A stretch of 64,000 nt of DNA, taken from positions 992,001-1,056,000 of the forward strand of contig NZ_JAGJEC010000002.1 of the NCBI RefSeq assembly GCF_018100785.1. The letters run 5' to 3'. Source of the DNA: Maribacter sp. MMG018. GTDB taxonomy: Bacteria; Bacteroidota; Bacteroidia; Flavobacteriales; Flavobacteriaceae. Positions 45,550 through 53,893 of the stretch are shown piece after piece. How positions within the stretch are numbered: the first letter of the stretch is position 1; each line of letters opens with the position of its first letter. Under the pieces are notes generated by a model. It was given only the letters and a program-made list of their open reading frames with translations. It searched no databases and was not told the DNA's origin. The translations under genes were made by a program, and so were the position numbers.

Positions 45550-45870
45550 CGATGGATCGGGGAAAATTGAAATTATCAACCGCTAAAGTTAATGAAATAG
45601 AACACGAATCCTCCATTTTGCAGTATTAATACTGCTGCAATACGGCAAAGTTTTTTTTACTTTATGTAGCTGCCATTATATCAATGGAATAGCACAAAGA
45701 ACGTGCTAAAAAAGAAAAACGATAAAATCAGGAATGTGTACAGAATAGCCCTTATAAATTAAACAAAAGGTCTTCGTATATTTATAAAGTCACTACATTG
45801 AAAACTTCTTATTCCATGAAATAATCAAAATTCGCTACGGACAAGAAACAACCAACCAAAAAAACTTAGC
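45550..45870. other. Intergenic region between HTCS and the DUF6653-like gene
   Basis: About 320 bp of AT-rich spacer between divergent genes. It must hold both promoters, but I see no convincing TAnnTTTG box on either strand and no other element. Confidence 0.4.
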
Positions 45871-46356
45871 ATGACTTTAGAAGAAAAAATAGCAAAAGCC
45901 TTCGGTCTTAAAGGGGATAGTTGGATGAAACATGCCAATCCATGGTCCGTTTGGACAAGGTTCATGTCATTGCCATTTATAATTTTGGCGGTATGGTCCA
46001 GGTTATGGATCGGGTGGTACTGTTTAATTCCAATACTGCTATTGGCCGTTTGGATAAAAATTAACCCTACACTGTTTAAAAAACCGAAAAGCTTTGATAA
46101 TTGGGGCTCAAAGGCGGTACTTGGTGAAAAATATTGGTCCGAAAGAAAAAAAAGACCAGTTCCGAAACATCATAGAACACCGGTCTTAATTCTTACCATC
46201 TTACAAATCATAGGTGCTATCGTTCTAATATTCGGTCTATGGAAACTAAAAATAGATTGGACCATAACCGGAACCATAATTGTTTATTTTGCCAAAATGT
46301 GGTTTTTAGATAGAATGGTTTGGGTATTTGAGGATATGGCAAAAAATACAGAATAA
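45871..46356 (+). CDS. Small membrane protein, DUF6653-like
   Basis: 161 residues with about four hydrophobic segments. The conserved stretch SWMKHANPWSVWTRFMSLPF at residues 16-35, with LLLAVWIKINPTLFKKP and the later FAKMWFLDRMVWVFEDM, fits the DUF6653 family of uncharacterised membrane proteins. It is the first gene of a plus-strand run of small membrane proteins; the next starts 66 bp downstream. Function unknown. Confidence 0.75.
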   Translation: MTLEEKIAKAFGLKGDSWMKHANPWSVWTRFMSLPFIILAVWSRLWIGWYCLIPILLLAVWIKINPTLFKKPKSFDNWGSKAVLGEKYWSERKKRPVPKHHRTPVLILTILQIIGAIVLIFGLWKLKIDWTITGTIIVYFAKMWFLDRMVWVFEDMAKNTE

Positions 46357-46422
46357 CCAGAACAGTAATTAAACGATATAAACTGTGATAAATCACCTTA
46401 CTATAGATTATAACCAAGCCCA

Positions 46423-46974
46423 ATGAAAAGTCTAATCAAAGCCCTATACTTTACAACATTGATCATTCTTTTTATTTTTCTGGTGTTACTAGTGGTACTC
46501 GGTTGCTATTCTTTCTATAAACCGCTGCACCGGATTTTGGAAAACAATAGGTTTCTGTGGGAAAAGCGAGTCGCAAATATCGAGTTGGTCGAACTTGATA
46601 ACCGTCCCAATCCCGATATGCCCAAAGAAGCATCGATGGTCTTCCCCATACAAGAATGCAAAATCAAATATGCTTACGAGTATAATGGTAAACATTACAG
46701 CAGTATGCAAATAGGCCTTAATACCAAAAAAGAATACAACAGTACATTTCATACAGAGCTGTACGATAAACTAAAAGAGATGAATACGGTAGCTGTTTAC
46801 GTTAATCCGGAAAATCCGAGACAATCGTCCATTCTTAAATACGACCTTGACCTAAAGGATATTGGAGCTGGCATTGCCCTACTCATATTCCCTTTGCTTC
46901 TGGGCCATTGGATATATATAGGCAAAAAGCATCCGGCCAATTATCTTGCGGACAAAATAAAAACGCTGTCATGA
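46423..46974 (+). CDS. DUF3592-like membrane protein (first of three)
   Basis: 183 residues with an N-terminal membrane helix (TLIILFIFLVLLVVLGCYSF) and a C-terminal one (IGAGIALLIFPLLLGHWIYI). The loop between them contains KIKYAYEYNGKHYSS and VAVYVNPENPRQSSIL, the signature of DUF3592, whose members present a beta domain on the outer side of the inner membrane. Its TGA stop overlaps the next ATG (ATGA), so translation of the two is coupled. No function is known. Two paralogues follow within 2.4 kb. Confidence 0.8.
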   Translation: MKSLIKALYFTTLIILFIFLVLLVVLGCYSFYKPLHRILENNRFLWEKRVANIELVELDNRPNPDMPKEASMVFPIQECKIKYAYEYNGKHYSSMQIGLNTKKEYNSTFHTELYDKLKEMNTVAVYVNPENPRQSSILKYDLDLKDIGAGIALLIFPLLLGHWIYIGKKHPANYLADKIKTLS

Positions 46975-47462
46975 TCATCACATTTTTTATTGGTTTCACG
47001 GTTTTCTTTTTTGGGGTAAGCTCCTATATACTTGATATGGGTTCGAAAAAATGGCATCGAACCATAGGAACGATTACACATTCGGAAATAAAAGAAAGAA
47101 CGATGAAGGATTCGGACGGCCGAAAAGAAGTAAGTTATAGGCCAGATTTGGAATATGTTTATCACCTAAACGGCCAAGAAAATAAAATTATCGGTAAAAA
47201 ACTTTTTCCTTATTTTGAGTTCTGGTCTCCCAATAAAAAAGAGATAAAAGCCATATCGGACAAGTTAAAAAAGGGAACCCAGGTCAATGTGTTCTACCAT
47301 CCTAAAAAACCCACCAAATCGTGTCTAATTGTGGGACACAACTATTATGTGCATTACGCAATCTCGGCCGGAATGTTCTTTATGGCAATTGCCCTTGTTA
47401 TATGGATCTATGAGCTAAGCGAAGACCTTACCTTGGTCTTGGATCAAATTACCGCAAGATAG
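46971..47462 (+). CDS. DUF3592-like membrane protein (second of three)
   Basis: 163 residues from the ATG at 46971, which overlaps the previous stop codon. It repeats the same design as its neighbour: an N-terminal helix (MIITFFIGFTVFFFGVSSYI), then DLEYVYHLNGQENKIIGKKL and VNVFYHPKKPTKSCLIVGHN, then a C-terminal helix (ISAGMFFMAIALVIWIYELS). The paired arrangement suggests a hetero-oligomer. The downstream ATP-grasp gene starts 154 bp later behind its own -7 box. Confidence 0.78.
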   Translation: MIITFFIGFTVFFFGVSSYILDMGSKKWHRTIGTITHSEIKERTMKDSDGRKEVSYRPDLEYVYHLNGQENKIIGKKLFPYFEFWSPNKKEIKAISDKLKKGTQVNVFYHPKKPTKSCLIVGHNYYVHYAISAGMFFMAIALVIWIYELSEDLTLVLDQITAR

Positions 47463-47570
47463 TAGGGCCAAGGAGGAATCTATCTCGTATGAATAGGTAT
47501 GCCCATGCCAACACTGATTATTTTTAAGCGGAGCCAAGACGAAAGATTACCACAAAAAAATATAAAATAT

Positions 47571-47578
47571 TAGCTTTG
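47571..47578 (+). promoter_or_regulatory. Putative -7 promoter box of the ATP-grasp gene
   Basis: TAGCTTTG matches the TAnnTTTG box, 37 bp before the GTG start. No good TTTG is present at the -33 position, so this is a partial match. Confidence 0.4.
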
Positions 47579-47615
47579 GACAAGAAAAAACAAAGCAAGA
47601 TAAACAGCACGAAAA

Positions 47616-48743
47616 GTGAATTACGTGATTGCAATTTTATACCAAGCGACACCATCCCCCATAAAAAACGGCATACAAAAACCCATGAAACCGGGCGGAT
47701 ATTCCGACAGTGGCGCCGATATCGCCTGCGAACTGCATTCCAAAGGCATTAAGGTATGTACACCGGTAGACCGGCCCCACATTGAAAATGATTTGGACTG
47801 GGTTTTTCCGGACACCGATGACGGAATTGAAAATGCGATCCGTAAAGGGGCAAAAATTTTTTGGCTGAACACCGTACTCTACAAAGGGCACCCTATAGAG
47901 AAGTTCTTTGATCGTGATTTGGAACTTGTAGGGCAAATACCCCATCAGGTAGATACATACGATGATAAATGGACCACCAATAAATTATTAAAAGCACATG
48001 GGATTCTAATTCCAAAAACTACTTTAATTACCGAAGACAACAGCAAAGGGTATGACCAAGACCTTACTTTCCCAGTAGTCGTAAAACCCATTCGTGGTAG
48101 GGGAAGTCAAGGAGTTTCTGTGGTAAGGGACAAAAACGAACTGGACGCTAAACTGGCAGATCTGTTTTCAAGTAGGCAATACGGCTCGTCGCTATACATA
48201 GAGCAGTTTTTGAGTGGACAAGAGATAACCATTACCGTAATGCCTCCGGGAGATTATTATATAAACGGTGAGAACAAACACTTTGAAGCCCCATGGTGTC
48301 TACCACCCGTAAAAAGGTTTAACCATAAAGGCGGGATAGCACCCTACAATGGGGTTGTGGCCGTCGTAGAGAATAGTGCCCTGTTAGATGAGAAGGAACG
48401 TAATTCCAAAGAAATTAAGGACGCCTGCCATCAATGTGAAAAAGCTGCGAAATTGTTGAACATTAAAGCTCCCATAAGAATCGATTGTAGGGCCGGTGAA
48501 AAAGGTCATTACTTTTTATTCGACCTGAACATGAAACCCAATATGACAGGACCTTCAAGGCCACACAGAAAAAACCAGGACAGTTTATCCTTACTAGCCG
48601 CTAGAGGTATTGGGTGGAATTACCTTGATCTACTAAAAAACATGCTCCGCCAACGTTGGAAAGTCTCTAATCTACTAACTGTAAACGAGACAGTTTCAAC
48701 ACCGGACACCCAAGTCAACAAAAATAATCTTGACCTACCTTAA
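47616..48743 (+). CDS. ATP-grasp ligase, D-Ala-D-Ala-ligase-like
   Basis: 375 residues from a GTG start. It shows the ATP-grasp fold: LVGQIPHQVDTYDDKWTTNK, then FPVVVKPIRGRGSQGVSVVR (phosphate-binding loop), LYIEQFLSGQEITITVMPPG, and near the end IRIDCRAGEKGHYFLFDLNM followed by KPNMTGPSRPHR, which supplies the Mg-ATP ligands. Such enzymes join a carboxylate to an amine through an acyl phosphate. It resembles D-alanine-D-alanine ligases and the small-peptide or amino-acid ligases of that superfamily, but it lacks the ordinary cell-wall gene context. It sits among three DUF3592 genes; the following one starts 2 bp after its stop, so they are co-transcribed. Confidence 0.82.
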   Translation: MNYVIAILYQATPSPIKNGIQKPMKPGGYSDSGADIACELHSKGIKVCTPVDRPHIENDLDWVFPDTDDGIENAIRKGAKIFWLNTVLYKGHPIEKFFDRDLELVGQIPHQVDTYDDKWTTNKLLKAHGILIPKTTLITEDNSKGYDQDLTFPVVVKPIRGRGSQGVSVVRDKNELDAKLADLFSSRQYGSSLYIEQFLSGQEITITVMPPGDYYINGENKHFEAPWCLPPVKRFNHKGGIAPYNGVVAVVENSALLDEKERNSKEIKDACHQCEKAAKLLNIKAPIRIDCRAGEKGHYFLFDLNMKPNMTGPSRPHRKNQDSLSLLAARGIGWNYLDLLKNMLRQRWKVSNLLTVNETVSTPDTQVNKNNLDLP

Positions 48744-48745
48744 GA

Positions 48746-49318
48746 ATGAACTTCGATCATTGGAACTATAGCATCATAGCCACCCTATTTATCATCGTAT
48801 TTACCCCTTTGGCCCTCTATTTTGGCTATTGGTTGTTAATTACGGGAATGGTTGGAGCTCTAAAAATGCTTCAAAGCAAAAAATGGAAACCCGTAATCGG
48901 AAAAATAGTTGCTTCTCAAATTAGATTTAATACTTATAGTAACGATTCGAGTATTGGTACAAATTTTAGGTTTGTACTTAAAAAAACGTATACCTACAAT
49001 TTTAAAGGAAAAACGTTTACCTCAGATCAAACCTTGGCGTCGGATTATCTGTACGATAAAGAATTTAAGAATATTGAAAAGTTCCCCAAAAAGTATGGGG
49101 ACTATAAAAATTATCCTGAATACATCTCTTTAGAAAAACAATCTACCACTGTAATAGGCAAACCCGTAACGGTATATGTAAATCCAAAACATCCGGCATC
49201 AGCTTGTTTGGAAAATAGGTTTGAAAAGGAAATCTTTCTGCCGATTTTTATGGGTGCCATATTAAGTTTCGGGGCAACGTATTTTCTCTATACGATTTTC
49301 AGAAGTTTAATGTTATAA
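48746..49318 (+). CDS. DUF3592-like membrane protein (third of three)
   Basis: 190 residues with an N-terminal helix (IFTPLALYFGYWLLITGMVG) and a C-terminal one (FLPIFMGAILSFGATYFLYT). The middle has VLKKTYTYNFKGKTFTSDQT and TVIGKPVTVYVNPKHPASAC, the DUF3592 pattern, close to the paralogue at 46423. It begins 2 bp after the ATP-grasp stop codon. A decayed copy of its 3' end lies 2.9 kb downstream at 52142-52256. Confidence 0.8.
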   Translation: MNFDHWNYSIIATLFIIVFTPLALYFGYWLLITGMVGALKMLQSKKWKPVIGKIVASQIRFNTYSNDSSIGTNFRFVLKKTYTYNFKGKTFTSDQTLASDYLYDKEFKNIEKFPKKYGDYKNYPEYISLEKQSTTVIGKPVTVYVNPKHPASACLENRFEKEIFLPIFMGAILSFGATYFLYTIFRSLML

Positions 49319-49489
49319 GCAAGAGTATCAAACAACACCGTTTTTGATTGAACGGGATGGTACCTTTTTGATTACGCCAGTAAATTTGAGAACAACATCT
49401 CTGCTATACATTCCAAATTTTGTTCCTCAGAAAAGACAAAACAACGGATTATACTATGTGCAACAGGTACTAAACTATAGATCGGTAGG

Positions 49490-49520
49490 TTTGACCAAAA
49501 CGAATAAGATAGTATCTTTG
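49490..49520 (+). promoter_or_regulatory. Consensus Bacteroidota promoter of the DUF6660/TonB-receptor unit
   Basis: TTTG (49490-49493), exactly 19 nt, then TATCTTTG (49513-49520): a full consensus match. The expected transcription start is about 6 nt further on, at the GTG (49526) used as start codon, so the mRNA would be leaderless or nearly so. Confidence 0.75.
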
Positions 49521-49525
49521 ATACC

Positions 49526-49846
49526 GTGAAATTAGTTTCGGTCATACTATCCATTTACATTATGGTGCTTACCGTAAGACCTTGCTGCCAAGATAATTAT
49601 TGTGGCGACAAGGCCTCTTGCCAGCTGGAACAGGCAGACGACCATCAAGATAACCATAAGAGCGATGAGCATAAAGGTGCTTGTTCTCCATTTTACACGT
49701 GTGGAAAATGTGTCGGTTTCACTTTTTCTATGCCACACTTTTCATTGATTCCACAAACAGGTCTATTCGTAAATTTAGTTTCGACCTACAATCGTACATT
49801 TCGTTCTGTATTTCAGATGACTATTTTGCAACCTCCCCAAATATAG
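49526..49846 (+). CDS. Small secreted DUF6660-like protein
   Basis: 106 residues from a GTG. The N-terminus is a signal peptide (MKLVSVILSIYIMVLTVRPC). A Cys- and His-rich middle follows (CCQDNYCGDKASC, DDHQDNHKSDEHKGAC, YTCGKCVGF), the pattern of DUF6660 proteins encoded just upstream of TonB receptors in Flavobacteriia. The metal-ligand-rich composition suggests binding of copper, zinc or another soft metal. The TonB receptor starts 89 bp downstream on the same strand. Start and promoter are discussed at 49490. Confidence 0.75.
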   Translation: MKLVSVILSIYIMVLTVRPCCQDNYCGDKASCQLEQADDHQDNHKSDEHKGACSPFYTCGKCVGFTFSMPHFSLIPQTGLFVNLVSTYNRTFRSVFQMTILQPPQI

Positions 49847-49935
49847 CAATGTACAGTGCCTAATGGCACAAACCACATACAGTTCGGTGCAACGCACCGC
49901 TCAATCTTCCATATAATTAACAAATTTCAACAGTA

Positions 49936-52107
49936 ATGAAAAAATTGATCATGCTGTGTATCGCCGTTATAAACTTAACAGCGGTATTCGGCCAGAATAC
50001 ACTACATACGGTCATAAAAGACAGTGAAACACAAGAGCCATTAATGGGGGCAACAGCATTTATAGAAGGAACCACTAATGGTGTTGTTTCCGATATGGAT
50101 GGCCATATCGAATTAAAGAACATTCCGAACGGGGAACATACCATCGTTTATAGCTATTTGGGGTATGAAACCTTAAAAGAGACCTACAATTTTCCCCTTG
50201 CATCAACAGATCCGATAGTAATATATCTTAAAAGTGAAGGCGAACATTTAGACGAGGTGGTGATTTCATCGACTCGAAGCACCCGTACCATTGAAAATAT
50301 CGCTACCCGGGTAGAAACTATCGCAGGTGAGGAGCTCGAGGAAAAAGGTAATATGAAACCCGGGGACATTAGAATGCTATTAAACGAAAGCACGGGTATT
50401 CAAACCCAGCAAACATCGGCCACTAGCTATAATTCCTCAATCCGTATACAAGGCCTTGATGGAAAATACACACAAATTTTACGAGACGGATTCCCTTTGT
50501 ACTCAGGTTTTTCTGGCGGGTTAAGCCTAATGCAAATTGCACCGTTGGACCTACAACAGGTAGAGGTCGTGAAAGGAGCTTCCTCTACACTTTATGGGGG
50601 TGGAGCCATTTCTGGACTGGTAAACCTTATTTCGAAAAAACCGAAAGAAGAACGTGAAATAAGTTTTGTTGCCAATGGAACGTCGGCATTGGGCTTAGAC
50701 CTAAGTGGTTATTATTCGCAAAAATTCAAAAAAGTAGGAACAACCGTTTTTGCCTCGTATAACTTAGGAACCCCCTATGACCCAGCAGACATTGGCCTCA
50801 CGGCAATTCCAAAATTCAACAGATATACTTTAAACCCTAAATTCTATTATTATCCGAATGAAAAGACCACAGTGTACCTTGGCTTAAACAACACCGTAGA
50901 AGAACGTACCGGGGGTGATATAGAATACATTAAAGGTAATGGAGACGACATACACTCTTATTATGAAAAAAACAATACCAATCGCCTTAGTACCCAATTA
51001 GGTTTTGACCACATTTTCAGTGAAAATTCAAAATTCTCATTTAAAAATAGTGTCAGCTATTATGATAGAAATATTGAAATTCCTGATTTTGAATTTTCGG
51101 GTGTTCAATTGGCCTCGTTCAGTGAAGCCAATTACAGCCATAAAGATGAAAAAATGGAATGGATAGGTGGGCTCAACTTATGGACCGATAAATTCACCCA
51201 ACATAATGTAGCCGATATAAATGCCGTTGATTATAACTATATAACGGTAGGTGGTTTTGTTCAAAACACTTGGAATATCTCTGATGAATTTATTCTTGAA
51301 TCAGGACTCAGGGGAGATTACCAAAACGAATATGGTTTCTTTGCCCTACCCCGTATTTCTGCCCTTTACAAATTAAACGACCAATTTAGCATGCGTATTG
51401 GAGGGGGACTCGGTTACAAATCACCTACCGTCTTTACCGAAGATGCCGAAAAAATTCAATTCAAAAATGTATTGCCGTTAGATGTTTCCAACAGCAAAGC
51501 AGAAGAATCTATCGGGGGAAATCTTGACCTAAATTACAAGACAGCAATTTCAGATAAATCTATATTTACCATTAACACGCTATTCTTTTATACCCAGGTA
51601 AAAGACCCTTTGGTACTGGTTTCTAACACTGATAGTACTTATGAGTTTCTTCAACCTAACGGATATATAGATACGAAGGGTGTTGAGACCAATGCAAAGA
51701 TCACCTATGGCGACCTTAAACTATTTGTTGGCTATACCTATGCAGATGTAAACGAGCATTACAACGGCACATCTACCACGTATCCGTTAGTGGCCAAGCA
51801 TCGTTTAAACAATGTTTTAATGTATGAAATTGAAGGAAAGTTAAAAATGGGGCTGGAGGCCTACTATTTTAGTCCACAAAAGCTTAATGATGGAGCCACT
51901 GGAAAACAATATTGGCTCATGGGCTTTATGGCAGAGAAAATATGGGGCAATTTCTCGGTTTTCATCAATTTTGAAAATCTTACCGATGTCAGACAAACAA
52001 AGTTTGATAGTATTTATACCGGAACCATAACCAATCCTACATTTAAGGATATTTATGCCCCTGTAGATGGTTTTGTAGTTAATGGCGGTATAAAGATCAA
52101 ACTATAG
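49936..52107 (+). CDS. TonB-dependent outer-membrane receptor (siderophore/metal type)
   Basis: 723 residues with a signal peptide (LIMLCIAVINLTAVFGQ). A carboxypeptidase-regulatory-like domain (about 20-105; GATAFIEGTTNGVVSDMDGH, VYSYLGYETLKE) precedes the plug (IRIQGLDGKYTQILRDGFPL, VEVVKGASSTLYGGGAISGL) and a 22-strand type barrel ending VVNGGIKIKL. Unlike SusC it is short and lacks the SusC-specific motif, so it belongs with metal, siderophore or cofactor receptors. The Cys/His-rich protein encoded just upstream points to a metal. No TonB/ExbB genes are nearby. Confidence 0.93.
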   Translation: MKKLIMLCIAVINLTAVFGQNTLHTVIKDSETQEPLMGATAFIEGTTNGVVSDMDGHIELKNIPNGEHTIVYSYLGYETLKETYNFPLASTDPIVIYLKSEGEHLDEVVISSTRSTRTIENIATRVETIAGEELEEKGNMKPGDIRMLLNESTGIQTQQTSATSYNSSIRIQGLDGKYTQILRDGFPLYSGFSGGLSLMQIAPLDLQQVEVVKGASSTLYGGGAISGLVNLISKKPKEEREISFVANGTSALGLDLSGYYSQKFKKVGTTVFASYNLGTPYDPADIGLTAIPKFNRYTLNPKFYYYPNEKTTVYLGLNNTVEERTGGDIEYIKGNGDDIHSYYEKNNTNRLSTQLGFDHIFSENSKFSFKNSVSYYDRNIEIPDFEFSGVQLASFSEANYSHKDEKMEWIGGLNLWTDKFTQHNVADINAVDYNYITVGGFVQNTWNISDEFILESGLRGDYQNEYGFFALPRISALYKLNDQFSMRIGGGLGYKSPTVFTEDAEKIQFKNVLPLDVSNSKAEESIGGNLDLNYKTAISDKSIFTINTLFFYTQVKDPLVLVSNTDSTYEFLQPNGYIDTKGVETNAKITYGDLKLFVGYTYADVNEHYNGTSTTYPLVAKHRLNNVLMYEIEGKLKMGLEAYYFSPQKLNDGATGKQYWLMGFMAEKIWGNFSVFINFENLTDVRQTKFDSIYTGTITNPTFKDIYAPVDGFVVNGGIKIKL

Positions 52108-52141
52108 CATGAACCAAAAATTGACCGCTTCGATGACCGCA

Positions 52142-52256
52142 TAGGTATAAATTCTAACAATACGATCTATGCTTGTTGAGAAAATAGGTTTGAAAAGGAA
52201 ATATTTTTAACGAATTTTATGGGATCAATTTTAGTTCTAGGGCAATGTATTTGTAT
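52142..52256 (+). pseudogene. Degenerate copy of the 3' end of a DUF3592 gene
   Basis: The segment from 52171 (GCTTGTT.GAGAAAATAGG, TTTGAAAAGGAAAT, ATTTTATGGG, GGGCAATGTATTT) aligns with 49202-49290 inside the third DUF3592 gene (GCTTGTTTGGAAAATAGG, TTTGAAAAGGAAATC, TTTTTATGGG, GGGGCAACGTATTT), with weaker similarity back to 52142. The reading frame is broken by an in-frame TGA. It is a relic of a duplicated or fourth DUF3592 gene on the far side of the TonB receptor. Confidence 0.6.
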
Positions 52257-52359
52257 ATGCCGTTGCGATATATTACAAATGCCGCCACAGATGAGAAACA
52301 AACAAATCAAAAACAACGGATCTGGCTATGGGCCCGATCAAAAACCAATTTAAAACAGT

Positions 52360-53559
52360 ATGAGCAATTATTTTAAAAAGTACCCCGACAACGAAGGTTT
52401 TTTTGAAGATTATGGCGGTGCTTTTATTCCGCCTGCCCTAGAGGTTGAAATGAAAAAAATAGCGGATGCCTACCACACTATAAGTAAATCGCACAATTTT
52501 ATACAAGAATTGCGTAGTATTCGCAAGCATTATCAAGGGCGGCCCACTCCCGTTTATTATTGTTCGCGCTTATCACAAAAATACGGTGGACGTATATACT
52601 TAAAACGTGAAGACCTGAACCATACGGGTGCCCACAAGTTAAACCATTGTATGGGCGAGGCCCTACTTGCAAAGTATTTGGGCAAAAAGAAACTGATTGC
52701 TGAAACTGGCGCCGGACAACATGGTGTGGCATTGGCCACTGCTGCGGCATATTTTGGACTTGAGTGCGAAATACACATGGGTGAAGTAGACATAAAAAAG
52801 CAGCACCCGAACGTAGTACGAATGAAAATATTAGGGGCCAAGGTGATACCGGCCACACATGGTCTAAAAACCTTGAAAGAAGCTGTAGATTCTGCATTTG
52901 AAGCGTACCTTAAAGATCCTGAAAATACTATTTATTGCATCGGATCAGTAGTTGGTCCGCACCCTTTTCCGATGATGGTCCGTGATTTTCAGAGAGTGGT
53001 GGGTATCGAGGCACGTGAGCAATTTATGGATATGACCGGTGAGCTACCAGACAATGTAGTTGCTTGTGTAGGTGGCGGTAGTAACGCCATTGGTATATTT
53101 TCGGCCTTTTTAGATGATGAAGAATGTAACTTGCACGGTGTAGAGCCCGGCGGCCGTTCTTTAGAGACGGGCGAGCATGCGGCGACCATGACTTTCGGTA
53201 CCCCGAACATCATACATGGTTTTAAATGCTATACATTACAGGATGAAAATGGTGATCCAGCTCCGGTATACTCCGTAGCCAGTGGACTGGATTATCCCGG
53301 TGTGGGGCCAGAACATAGTATGTTGAAAGATATGGGAGCGGTTAATTACGATATAATCAACGACAAAGAGGCTATTGATGCTTTTTATGAACTAAGTAGA
53401 CTGGAAGGCATCATTCCTGCGCTAGAAAGTTCACATGCCGTTGCCTATGGACTAAAATTGGCTAAAGAACAGCCCCATAAATCGGTATTGATCAATCTAA
53501 GCGGTAGAGGCGATAAGGATATCGATTATGTGGTAGACAACTATGACTTACCAGAGTAA
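52360..53559 (+). CDS. trpB: Tryptophan synthase beta chain-like protein, stand-alone
   Basis: 399 residues. The PLP lysine lies in [11 protein letters not shown] (Lys93), the phosphate-binding glycine loop in [14 protein letters not shown], and [13 protein letters not shown] and NLSGRGDKD close the C-terminal part, as in TrpB. TrpB condenses indole with serine. It is divergent from the usual operon form: [20 protein letters not shown] replaces the common MGAxDVxRQxxNVxRM, and no trpA or other trp gene lies nearby. It may be a second TrpB that scavenges indole or acts on another nucleophile. About 250 bp upstream lies the TonB-receptor end and the DUF3592 relic; a hairpin follows. Confidence 0.88.
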   Translation: MSNYFKKYPDNEGFFEDYGGAFIPPALEVEMKKIADAYHTISKSHNFIQELRSIRKHYQGRPTPVYYCSRLSQKYGGRIYLKREDLNHTGAHKLNHCMGEALLAKYLGKKKLIAETGAGQHGVALATAAAYFGLECEIHMGEVDIKKQHPNVVRMKILGAKVIPATHGLKTLKEAVDSAFEAYLKDPENTIYCIGSVVGPHPFPMMVRDFQRVVGIEAREQFMDMTGELPDNVVACVGGGSNAIGIFSAFLDDEECNLHGVEPGGRSLETGEHAATMTFGTPNIIHGFKCYTLQDENGDPAPVYSVASGLDYPGVGPEHSMLKDMGAVNYDIINDKEAIDAFYELSRLEGIIPALESSHAVAYGLKLAKEQPHKSVLINLSGRGDKDIDYVVDNYDLPE

Positions 53560-53629
53560 ACAACCCAATATAAATATGTTTACATTCCTCATTTGATTCT
53601 CTTATATTCATAGATATCGAAGAGGTTAT

Positions 53630-53676
53630 TAGGTGGTGTTCCAAATGGCACGTTTTTTTACTGTTTGGAGCACCAC
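53630..53676 (+). terminator. Hairpin downstream of trpB
   Basis: GTGGTGTTCCAAA and TTTGGAGCACCAC pair over 13 bp with one G-T mismatch around a T-rich loop. The following sequence is not T-rich. It probably ends the trpB transcript. The rest of the 334-bp gap to the kinase gene shows no gene or other element I trust. Confidence 0.5.
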
Positions 53677-53893
53677 ATATGTATTGACCATACTCCTGCC
53701 CTAGCCTTACCATAGCTACAAAAAATAACAATTCCCATTTCTTTCCAACATCTTACAGTAAATTTAGGCCGTGGAAATATCCTTGTTAAAAGAAAAGCTA
53801 CTCTAGCCATGCAATAGAAAAAACAAGTAAAATGGCCCTTTTTCTTATTAATAAGGCCTTCGTTGTTGAAACTGGCAACAAACTCTTTTAAAG

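Noticed and set aside
49344-49529. 61-codon frame between the third DUF3592 gene and the DUF6660-like gene
   Set aside because: No homology or composition signal; it spans the promoter at 49490-49520.
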